64,000 bases of DNA, taken from Chroococcidiopsis sp. CCMEE 29 (lineage in GTDB: Bacteria > Cyanobacteriota > Cyanobacteriia > Cyanobacteriales > Chroococcidiopsidaceae). A model generated the notes under the pieces. It did no database searches and was not told the DNA's origin. It was given only the letters and a program-made list of their open reading frames with translations. Positions 48,879-58,226 of this stretch are shown piece after piece. Both the position numbers and the translations under genes were made by a program. Positions within the stretch are counted from its first letter, which is position 1. Every line of letters begins with the position of its first letter. The DNA lies in the NCBI RefSeq assembly GCF_023558375.1, contig NZ_CP083761.1, positions 3,584,501 through 3,648,500 on the forward strand, given 5' to 3'.

Positions 48879-51800
48879 AGTTCCACCTCTTCGCGTGTTG
48901 GCGATCGCTCCTCCCCGCTTCCCTGCGTTGCCCACTGGAGGGTTTCAATGTACTGGGCTAATCCGGCGATCGTGGGAGTCTCAAACAACTGCCGTAGGGG
49001 TACTTCAACCTGTAAAGCGTTGCGAATCCGGGAGATTACCTGGGTTGCCAGGAGTGAATGTCCGCCTAGTTCAAAGAAATTGTCGTTAACTCCCACCCGT
49101 CGCCCCAAGATCCGGCTCCAGATGTCCACCAGGGTTGCTTCCACTGAAGTTCGCGGAGTAGTTTCGGGGGTGATCGCGTCTGAAAGCACAGCAACCGGAA
49201 GCGCACGCCGATCAATTTTGCCATTGGGGGTCAGCGGTAGCGCCTCTAGCACGACAAAGGCTGCGGGCACCATGTAATCTGGTAGCTTCGACTGCAAAAA
49301 ATTACGTAGATCGCGAGCAGTTGGTGTCTGATCCGCAACGATATACGCCACCAATTGGCGATCGCCCTCAATTTCTCGCACGACTACCACCGCCTCTCGG
49401 ACTGCCGGATGTTGACTTAACAGAGTTTCGATCTCCCCGAGTTCAATCCGGAAGCCCCGCAGCTTGATTTGAGCGTCCAGGCGACCCAGAAATTCTAGAT
49501 TACCATTGGGTTGATAGCGAGCTAAGTCCCCGGTTCTGTATAAGCGGTCTCTGGCTTGACAATTGAAAGGATTGGGAACAAACCGTGCCGCCGTCAGTTC
49601 CGGACGGTTCAGGTAACTCCGTGCCAACCCATCGCCACCGAGATAAATCTCACCCGGAACGCCAACTGGTACGGGATTGAGATCGGCATCTAGCAGATAG
49701 ATTTGGGTGTTGGCGATCGCCCGTCCTATGAGAATTGTGGTTGCGTCTTCCGCAACTGCTTGCACCTCATACCAGGATGAAAACGTCGTATTCTCAGTGG
49801 GTCCATATACGTGCAGCAAGTGCTGGGGTGGTCCCTGCTGCAACACTGATCGCACCCGCCTAGGCTCGGCAATCTCCCCGCCAAAGAGTAGGTATTTGAG
49901 TGAACGGAAAGCGTCTGGCAAGGCACTGGCAATTTGATTGAATAGAGCAGTTGTTAAAAACAGTACACTAATAGCTTGTTGCCGAATTTGGGTAACAAAG
50001 TCGGGGGGAGAAAGAGCGACATCCCAGGGAATTCCAACCAGTTGTGCGCCGTTGAGCAAGGCACCCCAAATTTCAAACGTGGCGGCATCAAAGGCGAGAT
50101 GCGCTACTTGGGCAACTTTATCGCTCGCTCCTAGCTGCACGTAATTGGAATTACATACCAAGCGATTTACAGCCCGGTGAGGAACTGCTACCCCTTTGGG
50201 TTTGCCCGTTGAACCAGAGGTGTAAATGACGTAGGCAAGATGGTCGGCGGTAGTTAAATTGACTGGATTTTCCTCACACTCCTGGGCGATCTGTGACCAC
50301 TCCTGCTCTAGACCAATGACCTTTGCTCCACAGGCTGCCAACAGCTCAGCCGATCGCTGCTGTGTCAGCACTACCGACACTTGTGCATCTGCCAACATCC
50401 AATGCAGCCGCTCCGGTGGATAAGTCGGATCTAAGGGTACATAAGCCGCCCCTGCCTTGAGAATACCAAGCATTCCCGCCACTGCTACTGCCGATCGCTC
50501 GATGCATAGACCCACTAAACTATCAGGACCGACTCCCAACTTCCGTAAATAGTGCGCCAGTTGATTGCTCCCTTGGTTGAGTTCCTGGTAAGTGAATTGC
50601 TGGGCTGCGAATCGCACCGCGATCGCATTCGGTGCTTGTTTCACCTGAGCCTCAAACAGTTGATGAATACACTGGTCAGCTGGATAGTCTGTTTGAGTGT
50701 TGTTCCATTCAATCAATACCTGCTGCCGCTCCAGTGCTGTCAATACTGGTAAATCCGCCACTCGTGCATTGGAATTTGCCACAATCCCCTCTAACAGCGA
50801 TTGAAAATGTTGACGCAATCGGGCAATGGTCGCTGGCTCAAACAGGTCAGTATTGTAGACCACCACGCCCCGTAGCCCTTCCGCCTGTTGCCAGCCTTTG
50901 CCCCACAGACTCCTAAAATTTTCTGAGTACTTCCACAGGTAGAGTTCTAAATCAAACCGGGTGGTTTTCGTCTCAAAGTTCAGGGAACTCAGCGTTAGCC
51001 CCGGTAATTCCAGTTGAGCCATTGGGGTATTCTGGAGTGCAAAGACGACCTGAAATAGTGGATTGTGGCTTAAATTGCGGTCTGGCTGCAATTCTTCCAC
51101 CAGCTTTTCAAAGGGTAAATCTTGGTGGGCGTAAGCCCCCAAGGTAGCCTCTCGTACTCTGCCGAGTAATTCTCGAAACGTGGGATGACCAGACAGATCG
51201 GCGCGAAAGACTAAAGTGTTGACAAAAAAGCCAATTAGGTGTTCAAGTTCGCTACGGTTGCGATTGGCGATCGGCGATCCGACGGTAATATCCAGTTGCC
51301 CTGTGTAACGATAGAGTAAGGTTTGGAAGGCTGTCAGCAACGTCATAAACAGGGAAACACCTTCCTGCTGGCTCAGTCCCTCTAAAGCTTCTAGTAAGCT
51401 TTGTGGCAGCTCGAATAACTGAATCGCTCCCCGGTAGCTTTGGAGGGGAGGACGGGGGCGATCGCAGGGAAGCTGCAACACTGAAATATCCTTTAACTGC
51501 CGTTGCCAATAACTCAGTTGACGCTCCAAGACCTCTCCCTGCAACCACTCCCGCTGCCAATAGGCAAAGTCAGCATATTGAATTGATAACTCTGGTAGAG
51601 CGGCAGGCTTACCCTCACTGTAGGCAGTGTACAGCGCCCCCAGTTCTTGAATCAGCACTCCCGTTGACCACTCATCAAACACAATGTGGTGCAAACCAAT
51701 TAGCAGAATGTATTGCATCTCATCTAGTTGCAACAGCAAAAGCCGCAACAACGGTCCCTCAGACAAATTGAAAGGCTGCTGAATTTCTTGCCAAACGATG

Positions 51801-52135
51801 CGTAAAGCTTCTGTCTCGCGTGCTGATGCAGGGAGTTCTTGCAAATTCACTAAAGGAAGAGATAGCTTCAGCTTGGGAGCGATGACCTGAACGAGCTGTC
51901 CCTCAACTGTATCAAACGTCGTGCGTAAAACTTCGTGGCGGTGCACGATTTGATTAAAGCTCTGCTCTAGTGCAGGCAAATTCAGTTTACCTTGAAGGCG
52001 AAACAGCATTGGCACATTGTAGAGAGAAGCACCAGGAACTAACTGATCGAGGAACCATAATCGCTGCTGTGCGAATGATGCCGGAAAAATGAAAGCTTCT
52101 TCAACGCTCTTGAACTCAGGTTCTTCTGGAGTCAT
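48875..52135 (-). CDS. NRPS module 1: C-A-PCP
   Basis: 1086 residues from ATG 52135 (TTG 52141 possible). It begins directly with a condensation domain ([12 protein letters not shown]) whose active site reads HHIVFDEWS, with Glu in place of the usual Gly. Starting with C suggests a starter condensation domain loading an acyl chain, or a missing upstream module. The adenylation domain has [28 protein letters not shown] and [13 protein letters not shown]. By hand alignment the pocket looks aliphatic (DAF..LGVTFK-like), with low confidence. The PCP has [14 protein letters not shown]. It is followed by a coupled second NRPS gene. Confidence 0.93.
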   Translation of the reverse strand: MTPEEPEFKSVEEAFIFPASFAQQRLWFLDQLVPGASLYNVPMLFRLQGKLNLPALEQSFNQIVHRHEVLRTTFDTVEGQLVQVIAPKLKLSLPLVNLQELPASARETEALRIVWQEIQQPFNLSEGPLLRLLLLQLDEMQYILLIGLHHIVFDEWSTGVLIQELGALYTAYSEGKPAALPELSIQYADFAYWQREWLQGEVLERQLSYWQRQLKDISVLQLPCDRPRPPLQSYRGAIQLFELPQSLLEALEGLSQQEGVSLFMTLLTAFQTLLYRYTGQLDITVGSPIANRNRSELEHLIGFFVNTLVFRADLSGHPTFRELLGRVREATLGAYAHQDLPFEKLVEELQPDRNLSHNPLFQVVFALQNTPMAQLELPGLTLSSLNFETKTTRFDLELYLWKYSENFRSLWGKGWQQAEGLRGVVVYNTDLFEPATIARLRQHFQSLLEGIVANSNARVADLPVLTALERQQVLIEWNNTQTDYPADQCIHQLFEAQVKQAPNAIAVRFAAQQFTYQELNQGSNQLAHYLRKLGVGPDSLVGLCIERSAVAVAGMLGILKAGAAYVPLDPTYPPERLHWMLADAQVSVVLTQQRSAELLAACGAKVIGLEQEWSQIAQECEENPVNLTTADHLAYVIYTSGSTGKPKGVAVPHRAVNRLVCNSNYVQLGASDKVAQVAHLAFDAATFEIWGALLNGAQLVGIPWDVALSPPDFVTQIRQQAISVLFLTTALFNQIASALPDAFRSLKYLLFGGEIAEPRRVRSVLQQGPPQHLLHVYGPTENTTFSSWYEVQAVAEDATTILIGRAIANTQIYLLDADLNPVPVGVPGEIYLGGDGLARSYLNRPELTAARFVPNPFNCQARDRLYRTGDLARYQPNGNLEFLGRLDAQIKLRGFRIELGEIETLLSQHPAVREAVVVVREIEGDRQLVAYIVADQTPTARDLRNFLQSKLPDYMVPAAFVVLEALPLTPNGKIDRRALPVAVLSDAITPETTPRTSVEATLVDIWSRILGRRVGVNDNFFELGGHSLLATQVISRIRNALQVEVPLRQLFETPTIAGLAQYIETLQWATQGSGEERSPTREEVEL

Positions 52136-52141
52136 TCTCAA

Positions 52142-52358
52142 CCGCTCTTTGCTCTGCTACCTTTCTAATTCAGGCCAATTCATAAAGAAATATACATTTA
52201 GATAGAGATAACTGTCTAAGTAGTCTACCGCCGCAGCGGCGATAAATTCAGCCGGGTTCTGCAGACATATTGTGGATGCTGCCAGCATAAAAGAGCCTCA
52301 AGACTAATAATTCTGCTTTTTTCATTAATCTAAAACTCTAAAACTCAGGTACAAACAA
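52142..52358. other. NRPS promoter region
   Basis: About 215 bases upstream of the NRPS start. It must carry the operon's promoter, on the minus strand. The bases 52332-52358 (read on the minus strand) still encode the last codons of the neighbouring integrase, cut off by the insertion sequence. Confidence 0.55.
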
Positions 52359-52366
52359 TTCCCGTT

Positions 52367-53425
52367 GGCTCTTTATGGATTCCAGGGATCTAGAGTTTCG
52401 GTGGCAGTCAGGAGGGTATAATACCTACTCTGATTAGCTTCGAGAACTGACCAATCTGTGACCATCCCTGTGCTGATTAATCTCCAAACCTTGATTGACG
52501 AACAAAAGTGCTATGAAACCGTGCGCCAGCTACGATGGTCAGAAGGTGTAACTTGTAGCAAATGTAATTCACAGCGTGTGGTCAAACGAGGTTTCGATGA
52601 GACTCAGCCTCATCGTCAGCGATACCAGTGTCAGGCGATGCCTTTCCCGATTCGACGACTTGAGTGGTACGATTCTGGCTGGTCATCATCAGCCCTTGCA
52701 GACCTGGATTCTCTGTCTGTACTTGATGGGCTTAAATCTCTCGACACACCAAATTGCTCAAGAACTCGACCTGAACAAGGATGACGCGCAGCAGATGACT
52801 TGTCAACTGCGAATGGGCATTGTGGAGAAGAAACCCGAAGTCATTTTGAAAGGAGAAGTGGAATTGGACGAACTCTACTTGATTGCTGGTTTCAAAGGTC
52901 AGCCATCCGAAGTGAGAAAAAGGGGCGACTTGGTCGCCCAAGGCGGTTGAAAGCCAAGCCAGGGCGAGGAACATTGGCACAAGAAAAGCCTCCCATTTTC
53001 GGCATGATTCAGCGAGGAGGAGAGGTTGTTGTGCAGATGCTGTCCAACCTTAAGCAAGCAACTATTGCACCTGTGATTCAGAAGATGGTCTCACCTGGTA
53101 CGCTCATCTACACCGACGAATACAGCATCTATGCTCGCATAACTGAGTGGGGATATGGTCACAAGACAGTGAATCATGGACAAGGGGAATATGCTCGGGA
53201 CGAGGATGGAGACGGGTTTTACGAAGTCCACGTCAATACGATGGAAGGCTTCTGGTCATTGTTACGTTCTTGGTTGAGACCACACCGAGGGATTTCCCAA
53301 GATAAACTGCCGCTCTATTTGGGTTTTTTTGAGTTCGTTCACAATGTCAGAAAACGGGGTAAAACCCTGTTGTCATCTCTATTAGAGTGCCTTCTTAGCT
53401 AGATCCCTGGAATCCATAAAGAGCC
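52367..53425 (+). mobile_element. IS1595-family insertion sequence, 1059 bp, perfect 27-bp inverted repeats
   Basis: The left end (52367-52393, GGCTCTTTATGGATTCC...) and right end (53399-53425) are exact inverted copies. An 8-bp direct repeat TTCCCGTT flanks it at 52359-52366 and 53426-53433, the target duplication. The transposase is of the ISXO2/IS1595 type. The perfect ends and duplication indicate a recent insertion even though the transposase is frameshifted, so it probably moved before it decayed or with help from an intact copy. Confidence 0.93.
52458..53402 (+). pseudogene. IS1595/ISXO2-like transposase with two frameshifts
   Basis: The N-terminal zinc-ribbon (CSKCNSQRVVKRG, YQC) is in one frame. 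The middle (FDDLSGTILAGHHQPLQTW ... EVILKGEVELDELYLIAGFKG) continues after about 52635 in the next frame. The catalytic remainder (GRGTLAQEKPPIFGMIQRGGE, YTDEYSIYARI, VNTMEGFWSLLRSWLRPHRG) returns to the first frame at about 52918, after a run of five A and four G. The first shift looks like a one-base insertion, the second like a one-base deletion. The second might conceivably be programmed slippage; the first is not. Confidence 0.9.
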
Positions 53426-54565
53426 TTCCCGTTTATTGCCCACATAATGACGATAGATAACCTCTGGGGAATTACCTACTAGCCGAGCCACATCTTTAGC
53501 ATCTAAACCATTCTCTAGTGCCAAAGTGATGAATGTGTGCCTTGTTTGGTATGGCTTGTGGTAGGTAAGATCCAAGCCTGCCAAAACAGTCTTCCAAGCT
53601 CGATTCCTAAAGTTGTGAAAGTCGATATGCTTCCCCTCTGGACTGGGAAATAGCAAAGCATCAGGCTTTGCATTCTTCGGTCTGATACTCCTTAAAATTG
53701 CTTGCACTTTGGCATTACAAGGAAATTTACGCTTTTCCTGCGTCTTTAGCCCTTGCTTGACCACTAAACCTTTTTCAGACACTGTTACTGCTTGCTCAAA
53801 GCTAATAAACTTAAGATCGCTGGTAACGTGTTTCCATTGCAGTGCGATCGCTTCCGACGGTCTAGCACCTGTAGCGAAGAGAAATTCAACCAGCGGCGCG
53901 TAGAATTTGTAGTAGCGATCGCTCCTAAATGCCTCAATAACCCGATCCCGTTCTGCTAGTGAGAATGGATTGATATCATCGTCTGCTTTTTCAGATTTAG
54001 GCAGCTTAATCTCTCCTGCCATGCCGTAGAATGGGTTTTCTGTAATGAATCCTGACTTGATTGCCCACTGACAACAGGCATTTAACGCTACGATAAACCG
54101 CTTGGCTGAGTTGATCGGAATAGATTGCAGTACGTAGTTTCGAATTTCGTTAGCTCGATCTAAATCGTGAGTAGGTAGCTTCTCCAAGTAACTAGAATAA
54201 GCCTGGTACTGATTTTTCATTGTGCTGGGCGCACATTGAGGACGCTTCCACTCAACATACTTACCCCAGAGTTCAGCCAAATTAGGTTTTGGGGTAGAAA
54301 TTGGGGTAATGGGGGTAGCGGTAGTGAGTGCTAACTTTGGCTTGTATTTTTCCAGAGTAGGGTCAAATCGCTCGTAGAGGATATCCTTTTCAATCTCAGA
54401 CGCCTTCATCTTAGCTAGCTTCCGATACTGCGGGGTATCAGGATAGCCAGTCGAGAGATAATGACGTTTACCGCCAAAACTAAAGACTAATTGTAGACGG
54501 TTGTTAGAAGATTTTATTTGTACAGAACCTTTAGAAGCCTTACCAGTTTTTGCATTGGGGTACAT
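53399..54565 (-). CDS. int: Tyrosine-family integrase, 3' end replaced by the IS
   Basis: 388 residues. An N-terminal arm-type DNA-binding segment (SVQIKSSNNRLQLVFSFGGKRHYLSTG) is followed by a SAM-like core-binding domain and the catalytic domain with Arg in TGARPSEAIALQWKH, His and Arg in YQTRHTFI, and nucleophile Tyr in VIYRHYVG. The current end GSLWIPGI is encoded by the IS1595 inverted repeat. Across the IS, the frame after the target duplication would read ...GNKRELFVPEF and stop. So only about six codons beyond the catalytic Tyr have changed, and activity may survive. A tRNA-Thr gene lies 168 bases upstream of the start. Confidence 0.92.
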   Translation of the reverse strand: MYPNAKTGKASKGSVQIKSSNNRLQLVFSFGGKRHYLSTGYPDTPQYRKLAKMKASEIEKDILYERFDPTLEKYKPKLALTTATPITPISTPKPNLAELWGKYVEWKRPQCAPSTMKNQYQAYSSYLEKLPTHDLDRANEIRNYVLQSIPINSAKRFIVALNACCQWAIKSGFITENPFYGMAGEIKLPKSEKADDDINPFSLAERDRVIEAFRSDRYYKFYAPLVEFLFATGARPSEAIALQWKHVTSDLKFISFEQAVTVSEKGLVVKQGLKTQEKRKFPCNAKVQAILRSIRPKNAKPDALLFPSPEGKHIDFHNFRNRAWKTVLAGLDLTYHKPYQTRHTFITLALENGLDAKDVARLVGNSPEVIYRHYVGNKREGSLWIPGI

Positions 54566-54638
54566 GAGGTAAACTGACTTGGGGTAAAGGTTTATGCTCT
54601 ATATCCTACCCCAAAGTTACCAAAATTTTTACCCCAAA
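54555..54638. promoter_or_regulatory. Cluster of TACCCCAA octamers before the integrase gene
   Basis: Four copies of TACCCCAA (inverted at 54555 and 54579, direct at 54607 and 54630) sit over and just upstream of the integrase start. More of the same octamer occur near 54289-54308. Clusters like this are what arm-type integrase or excisionase sites look like. The assignment is inference. Confidence 0.45.
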
Positions 54639-54732
54639 CCTACCCAAATTCATCCAAAATTTAGAAGTAGGGAACTACTGTGAAGTCCGAAGTCTATGTA
54701 TTAGAATACTTAGGCAGCCTGAAATCCTTAAA

Positions 54733-54803
54733 GCCGATGGCGGGATTTGAACCCGCGACCGCTCGATTACGAATCGAGTGCTCTACCACTGAGCCACATC
54801 GGC
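54733..54803 (-). tRNA. tRNA-Thr (anticodon CGU)
   Basis: 71 bases on the minus strand fold as a cloverleaf: acceptor stem GCCGATG/CATCGGC, T-loop GGTTCAAATCC, and anticodon stem CTCGA/TCGAG around the loop TTCGTAA. The anticodon CGT reads ACG threonine codons. CCA is not encoded. The integrase gene lies just beyond its 3' end, the usual layout of a tRNA-borne attachment site. Confidence 0.95.
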
Positions 54804-54838
54804 ATAGACAATCTACTATCTTACCAGCATAAACCTCT

Positions 54839-55105
54839 ATGGTAGAGCCAAATTCAAGAAATAGCAGCGATAAGCGTTTCACTCCTGAACAATATGCCCG
54901 GTTGAAAGCAGAAGCAGCAGCTCCCTACCGGGGATTGAGGAAATTTGTGTATGTTGCCTGCGGTGCCTCTGGTTTTATTGGCGCACTCATCTTCCTAGCT
55001 CAATTAGCGGCTGGACGCGATGTTGCCACTGCCTTACCTAACTTTGCCCTTCAGGTAGGAGTTATTGCCTTAATGGTTTTCCTGTTTCGCCTGGAAAAAT
55101 CGTGA
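54839..55105 (+). CDS. DUF3493 membrane protein
   Basis: 88 residues. A conserved soluble start (RFTPEQYARLKAEAAAPYRGLRKFVYV) precedes two transmembrane helices (CGASGFIGALIFLAQLA and FALQVGVIALMVFLF). This is the DUF3493 pattern, a family shared with a plant chloroplast protein linked to photosystem II accumulation (LPA3); the link here is by family only. It is divergent from the tRNA and ends before a gene-free region of about 325 bases. Confidence 0.85.
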   Translation: MVEPNSRNSSDKRFTPEQYARLKAEAAAPYRGLRKFVYVACGASGFIGALIFLAQLAAGRDVATALPNFALQVGVIALMVFLFRLEKS

Positions 55106-55271
55106 AAGGCTTCTTAGAAGGGATAAGAGGTTAGGGAGCGGTGCGATCGCCTAGTTAACAAAAGTTCAAATTTGTTTGATCCTTAAAATCCAAATATATA
55201 AAAAATAAAGAAATTATTAGGAAACTCATGCCTCGTTCTTATTTCTGTCACAATAGATACTGGTTCAATCG

Positions 55272-55341
55272 GGGTCAGCTAATATAAAGACCCTGAATAT
55301 ATAACACCACCAATAGACTGGGGTCAGCAGTTAAAGACCCC
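55272..55341. repeat. Two tandem GGGTC/GACCC hairpins
   Basis: GGGGTCAGC...AAAGACCC occurs twice (55271-55293 and 55320-55341), each with an inner stem GGGTC/GACCC (second copy GGGGTC/GACCCC) and an AT-rich loop. The rest of the gap 55106-55431 has no believable gene. Confidence 0.6.
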
Positions 55342-55364
55342 AAAGATAATAAAAAACCATAAAC

Positions 55365-55411
55365 AGCTTTAGCGCCAGGCTCCTAAATCGGAACTTCTGG
55401 CGCTTTTAGCT
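55365..55411 (-). terminator. Probable terminator of the SLH protein gene
   Basis: AGCTAAAAGCGCCAG and CTGGCGCTAAAGCT (minus strand) form a strong stem about 20 bases after the stop codon. Weaker T-rich sequence follows. Confidence 0.7.
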
Positions 55412-55431
55412 TAAAAATCGACTTGACTACT

Positions 55432-57162
55432 CTAGGGAGTGCTTACCAAGTAGGGTGAAGGAATGGTTTCGGCACGTCCAGAATTGACTAGTGCCTGATA
55501 GACGAAGGCTGCAACTTCTGCACGAGTAGCCGCACGATTGGGATTTAATTGGTTGGGTGTTGGGTAGTTCACCACCAGTCTCCGTTGAGTTGCCGCTGCA
55601 ACAGGTTCAGTAGCATAGTTGGGAATCTGGGAGGCATCGGCATAAATAGAAATCGCATTTGGATTGTCGGCACGTAAGTTCAGACCGTTAGCTAATGACA
55701 CTAGCGCCTGTACCCTGGGGATTTGCTGCTGTGGTTGAAACAAACCACCTGGATACCCAGCTACAAAACCACCCCGGTAAGCGGTTTGAATTGCCTGATA
55801 ACCCCAAAAATTGCGGTTAACATCAGTAAAATCAACTGCCTCGCGTTGCGGTCTAGGGGAAAAAGCTTTGCTGACAATGGCGGCGAACTGGGCGCGTGTA
55901 ACCGGCTCATTTGGTTTAAAAGTGCCATCAGGGAACCCAGCAATAATCTCTCTGGCGGCTAGAGCTTCGATATAGGGTTGAGCCCATAAACCCTGAACAT
56001 CTCGGAAGGCAAATTGTGCAGCAACAAAATTCACTTTACCGGAAATGCGCTTGGGATCAATATCATTCCCAACCGCAAGTAGGGTATTGTCACGAGTTGC
56101 GTTGTAAACGTCGTAGCGCTTGTTGTCGCGGATGATATTTTTGCCTGTACTTTCTGCGGTGCCGAGATCTGGTTGAGCGTTAACGGTTGCCACGACGCCA
56201 TCCCGCTCGTTGTTCTCAATCACGTTATTACGCAACACAGGACGGGCAGCCTCTGAGATGTATATACCGTCTTTATTCTGTCTAATTTGGTTTTCTGCCA
56301 CCAACGGCGATGAAGTGCCACCAATCGCCAGCCCAAAACCAGTTTCTTGAAATTCGTTGTTCCGAATTTCTCCTTGGGCAGACCGCGCTACCGAGATGCC
56401 GTTACCGCCGTTCTTGATAAAGACGTTAGCTTCAATCGTGGGGTTAGCTGTCCCAGTGACAAAAATGCCGTCCCGGTTACTATTGGCAAATGTATTGTTC
56501 GTAACTGTTGGATTTGTTGATTCAATCCACAGTGCTGTGCCGCGTGTATTTGGGTTAGCGATGGTGATGCCAGTAATATTGCTATCTCTTTCAGCTCGCA
56601 CTGTCACATCCTGACGGGCAAAGGTTGGACTAATGTAGCGACCACCGCCAGTAATCACTGTATCCTGACCTTTGGTAGACGGATTGCCTCGCAGTGTCAC
56701 ACCTTGTTTAAGAGTAAGTGGGAAGACTTCCCCAGTCTCAGTGGAATAGTTACCAGGAGCCAGCTGAATTACTGTACCGGGTTCTGCTTGATTGAGGGCA
56801 TAGGTAATTGTTCTATAGGCTGCTGCTGCGCTATTGCCAGCTCCAGAACTGTCTGCTCCAGCTTGGGGGTTAACATAAATAACTGTTGCATTTGCCGGAG
56901 TTTGGGTTGCTGGAGTTTGGGTTGCCGGAGTTTGGGTTGCCGGAGTTTGGGTTGCTGGAGTTTGGTTGGTTTGAGTTGGGACGACAACTTGGGCAAGCTT
57001 CTTAGAAGACGCGATCGCCTGAGTGGGAAGTAGCGTTGCCCCAGTAGCAACAAGTAAAAGAGTAGCTAATCTCGTCTGGAACGTTAGAGTAAACGGAGAA
57101 CGTTTAGCAGAAAGGATGTTGGGGATTGTAGATTGCTGAATTTGGGAACCCTGGTGTGTCAT
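55432..57162 (-). CDS. Surface protein: DUF1565 beta-helix with SLH domains
   Basis: 576 residues. A signal peptide (LATLLLVATGATLLPTQAIASS) is followed by a repeated TPATQ linker, then a DUF1565/right-handed parallel beta-helix region of about 260 residues (IYVNPQAGADSSGAG; repeated NxI.xN turns such as NTFANSNRDGIFVTG). Two to three S-layer homology segments end it (FRDVQGLWAQPYIEALAAREIIAGFPDGTFKPNEPVTRAQFAAIV, and FTDVNRNFWGYQAIQTAY). SLH domains bind the cell wall, so the protein should sit on the cell surface. The beta-helix might bind or cut a polysaccharide; that is a guess. Confidence 0.93.
   Translation of the reverse strand: MTHQGSQIQQSTIPNILSAKRSPFTLTFQTRLATLLLVATGATLLPTQAIASSKKLAQVVVPTQTNQTPATQTPATQTPATQTPATQTPANATVIYVNPQAGADSSGAGNSAAAAYRTITYALNQAEPGTVIQLAPGNYSTETGEVFPLTLKQGVTLRGNPSTKGQDTVITGGGRYISPTFARQDVTVRAERDSNITGITIANPNTRGTALWIESTNPTVTNNTFANSNRDGIFVTGTANPTIEANVFIKNGGNGISVARSAQGEIRNNEFQETGFGLAIGGTSSPLVAENQIRQNKDGIYISEAARPVLRNNVIENNERDGVVATVNAQPDLGTAESTGKNIIRDNKRYDVYNATRDNTLLAVGNDIDPKRISGKVNFVAAQFAFRDVQGLWAQPYIEALAAREIIAGFPDGTFKPNEPVTRAQFAAIVSKAFSPRPQREAVDFTDVNRNFWGYQAIQTAYRGGFVAGYPGGLFQPQQQIPRVQALVSLANGLNLRADNPNAISIYADASQIPNYATEPVAAATQRRLVVNYPTPNQLNPNRAATRAEVAAFVYQALVNSGRAETIPSPYLVSTP
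56894..56970 (-). repeat. 15-bp tandem repeats encoding TPATQ
   Basis: Five units of a 15-base repeat (GCCGGAGTTTGGGTT or GCTGGAGTTTGGGTT) inside the SLH protein gene encode a Thr-Pro-Ala-Thr-Gln linker. Copies differ by one base. Such repeats change length by slippage. Confidence 0.85.
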
Positions 57163-57416
57163 CTTGTTGGCATCTCTGATGTTCTGAATTACGGTATCGC
57201 GATCAAGTAAAAAGACAACAACTTTTTACGTTTATTCATGAAATACGGATTATTCCGTAGATGTGTGAACTGGGGCTACGTATGGGTGCAAAACCCATGC
57301 AAAACTATAGCCGATGACAAACACCCCAGCAGCTGGGTTCCCCAACTTTTAGCAAGCTGCAACTAATTGTGCTGGCACGTCGTCAGGATAACAATAGATG
57401 ATCTAAAATTTTTGAA

Positions 57417-57959
57417 ATGCGCTTACTGTTCCTGAGATGGCGACGCGCCTTAGTTTTAATAGCAAGCATTGGAATTTTGTTTTCCAGCTCTACTAGTGCA
57501 CTTGCTGCTGAACGAGTGGTGCTGAAGTACCGTGTCTTCCGCCAATCCCTATCTGTCAAAGAATTGACTAATTTTGCTGAAACAGGTGAACTCTCAAGAC
57601 CACTGCGCGTCAATTTTGCTAGGGCGCGACAAGACCCCAAGCAGGTTCGCCAGTATCTAACAGAACCAGTGAAAGTCGATCCAGTTTTATTGGATCGTGT
57701 ACTAAATAGTCAGGTTGGAAACTTAGTCTTGGATGAAATCAGTCAGGTAATTCATACACCTTCTCGTCAGGCAGATCGGCAGGCTCTACGCGCTGCGTTG
57801 ATTCTCTCTGCTAGTCGCGATCGCCAGATTACACTGATAGAAACGCTGCAAAATTATCCTACATCCACAGTGGAAGTTGATGGCGAGCGCCTAGAGAGTG
57901 CTTACCTTCAACTCCGCCGACTAGGACGACCGCTGGAAAACATCCTGGGTACTCCTTGA
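57417..57959 (+). CDS. Exported DUF1400 protein
   Basis: 180 residues. A signal peptide (ALVLIASIGILFSSSTSALAA) precedes RVVLKYRVFRQSLSVKELTNFAETGE and later RALRAALILSASRDRQITLIETLQNYP, matching DUF1400, a domain found at the start of some cyanobacterial alpha/beta hydrolases. Here it stands alone, with no hydrolase domain. The function is unknown. Confidence 0.82.
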   Translation: MRLLFLRWRRALVLIASIGILFSSSTSALAAERVVLKYRVFRQSLSVKELTNFAETGELSRPLRVNFARARQDPKQVRQYLTEPVKVDPVLLDRVLNSQVGNLVLDEISQVIHTPSRQADRQALRAALILSASRDRQITLIETLQNYPTSTVEVDGERLESAYLQLRRLGRPLENILGTP

Positions 57960-58019
57960 GGACTAAAGACTCGGCTTCTCTTCTTCCCTGACCCCTGACC
58001 TCCGATCCCTGATCCCTTT

Positions 58020-58220
58020 TTAATAGGCTAATGTTTCTAAAGTTTCGCGCAAATATCGACATACCTGGTGGTCGAGGCTTTCTTGCAGCTGAGTGTTCAA
58101 CGACAGTTGCTCTAGCCGCCAGCTTTGGAAGCCTGAGCTAGAGGCGATCGCTTGTTTGAGGTTGTCCCATTGAGTAGCTTCAGAGCCTTGGCGAGTGCGC
58201 GAAGCAGGAAAACGAGCCAT
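58020..58220 (-). CDS. Small conserved hypothetical protein behind infB
   Basis: 66 residues, hydrophilic and helical (WDNLKQAIASSSGFQSWRLEQL, LDHQVCRYLRETLETL). It follows the 58227-58835 gene by six bases and appears to be the last gene of the nusA-infB transcript. No known domain. It has the look of a conserved cyanobacterial orphan. Confidence 0.7.
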   Translation of the reverse strand: MARFPASRTRQGSEATQWDNLKQAIASSSGFQSWRLEQLSLNTQLQESLDHQVCRYLRETLETLAY

Positions 58221-58226
58221 AGTTCC

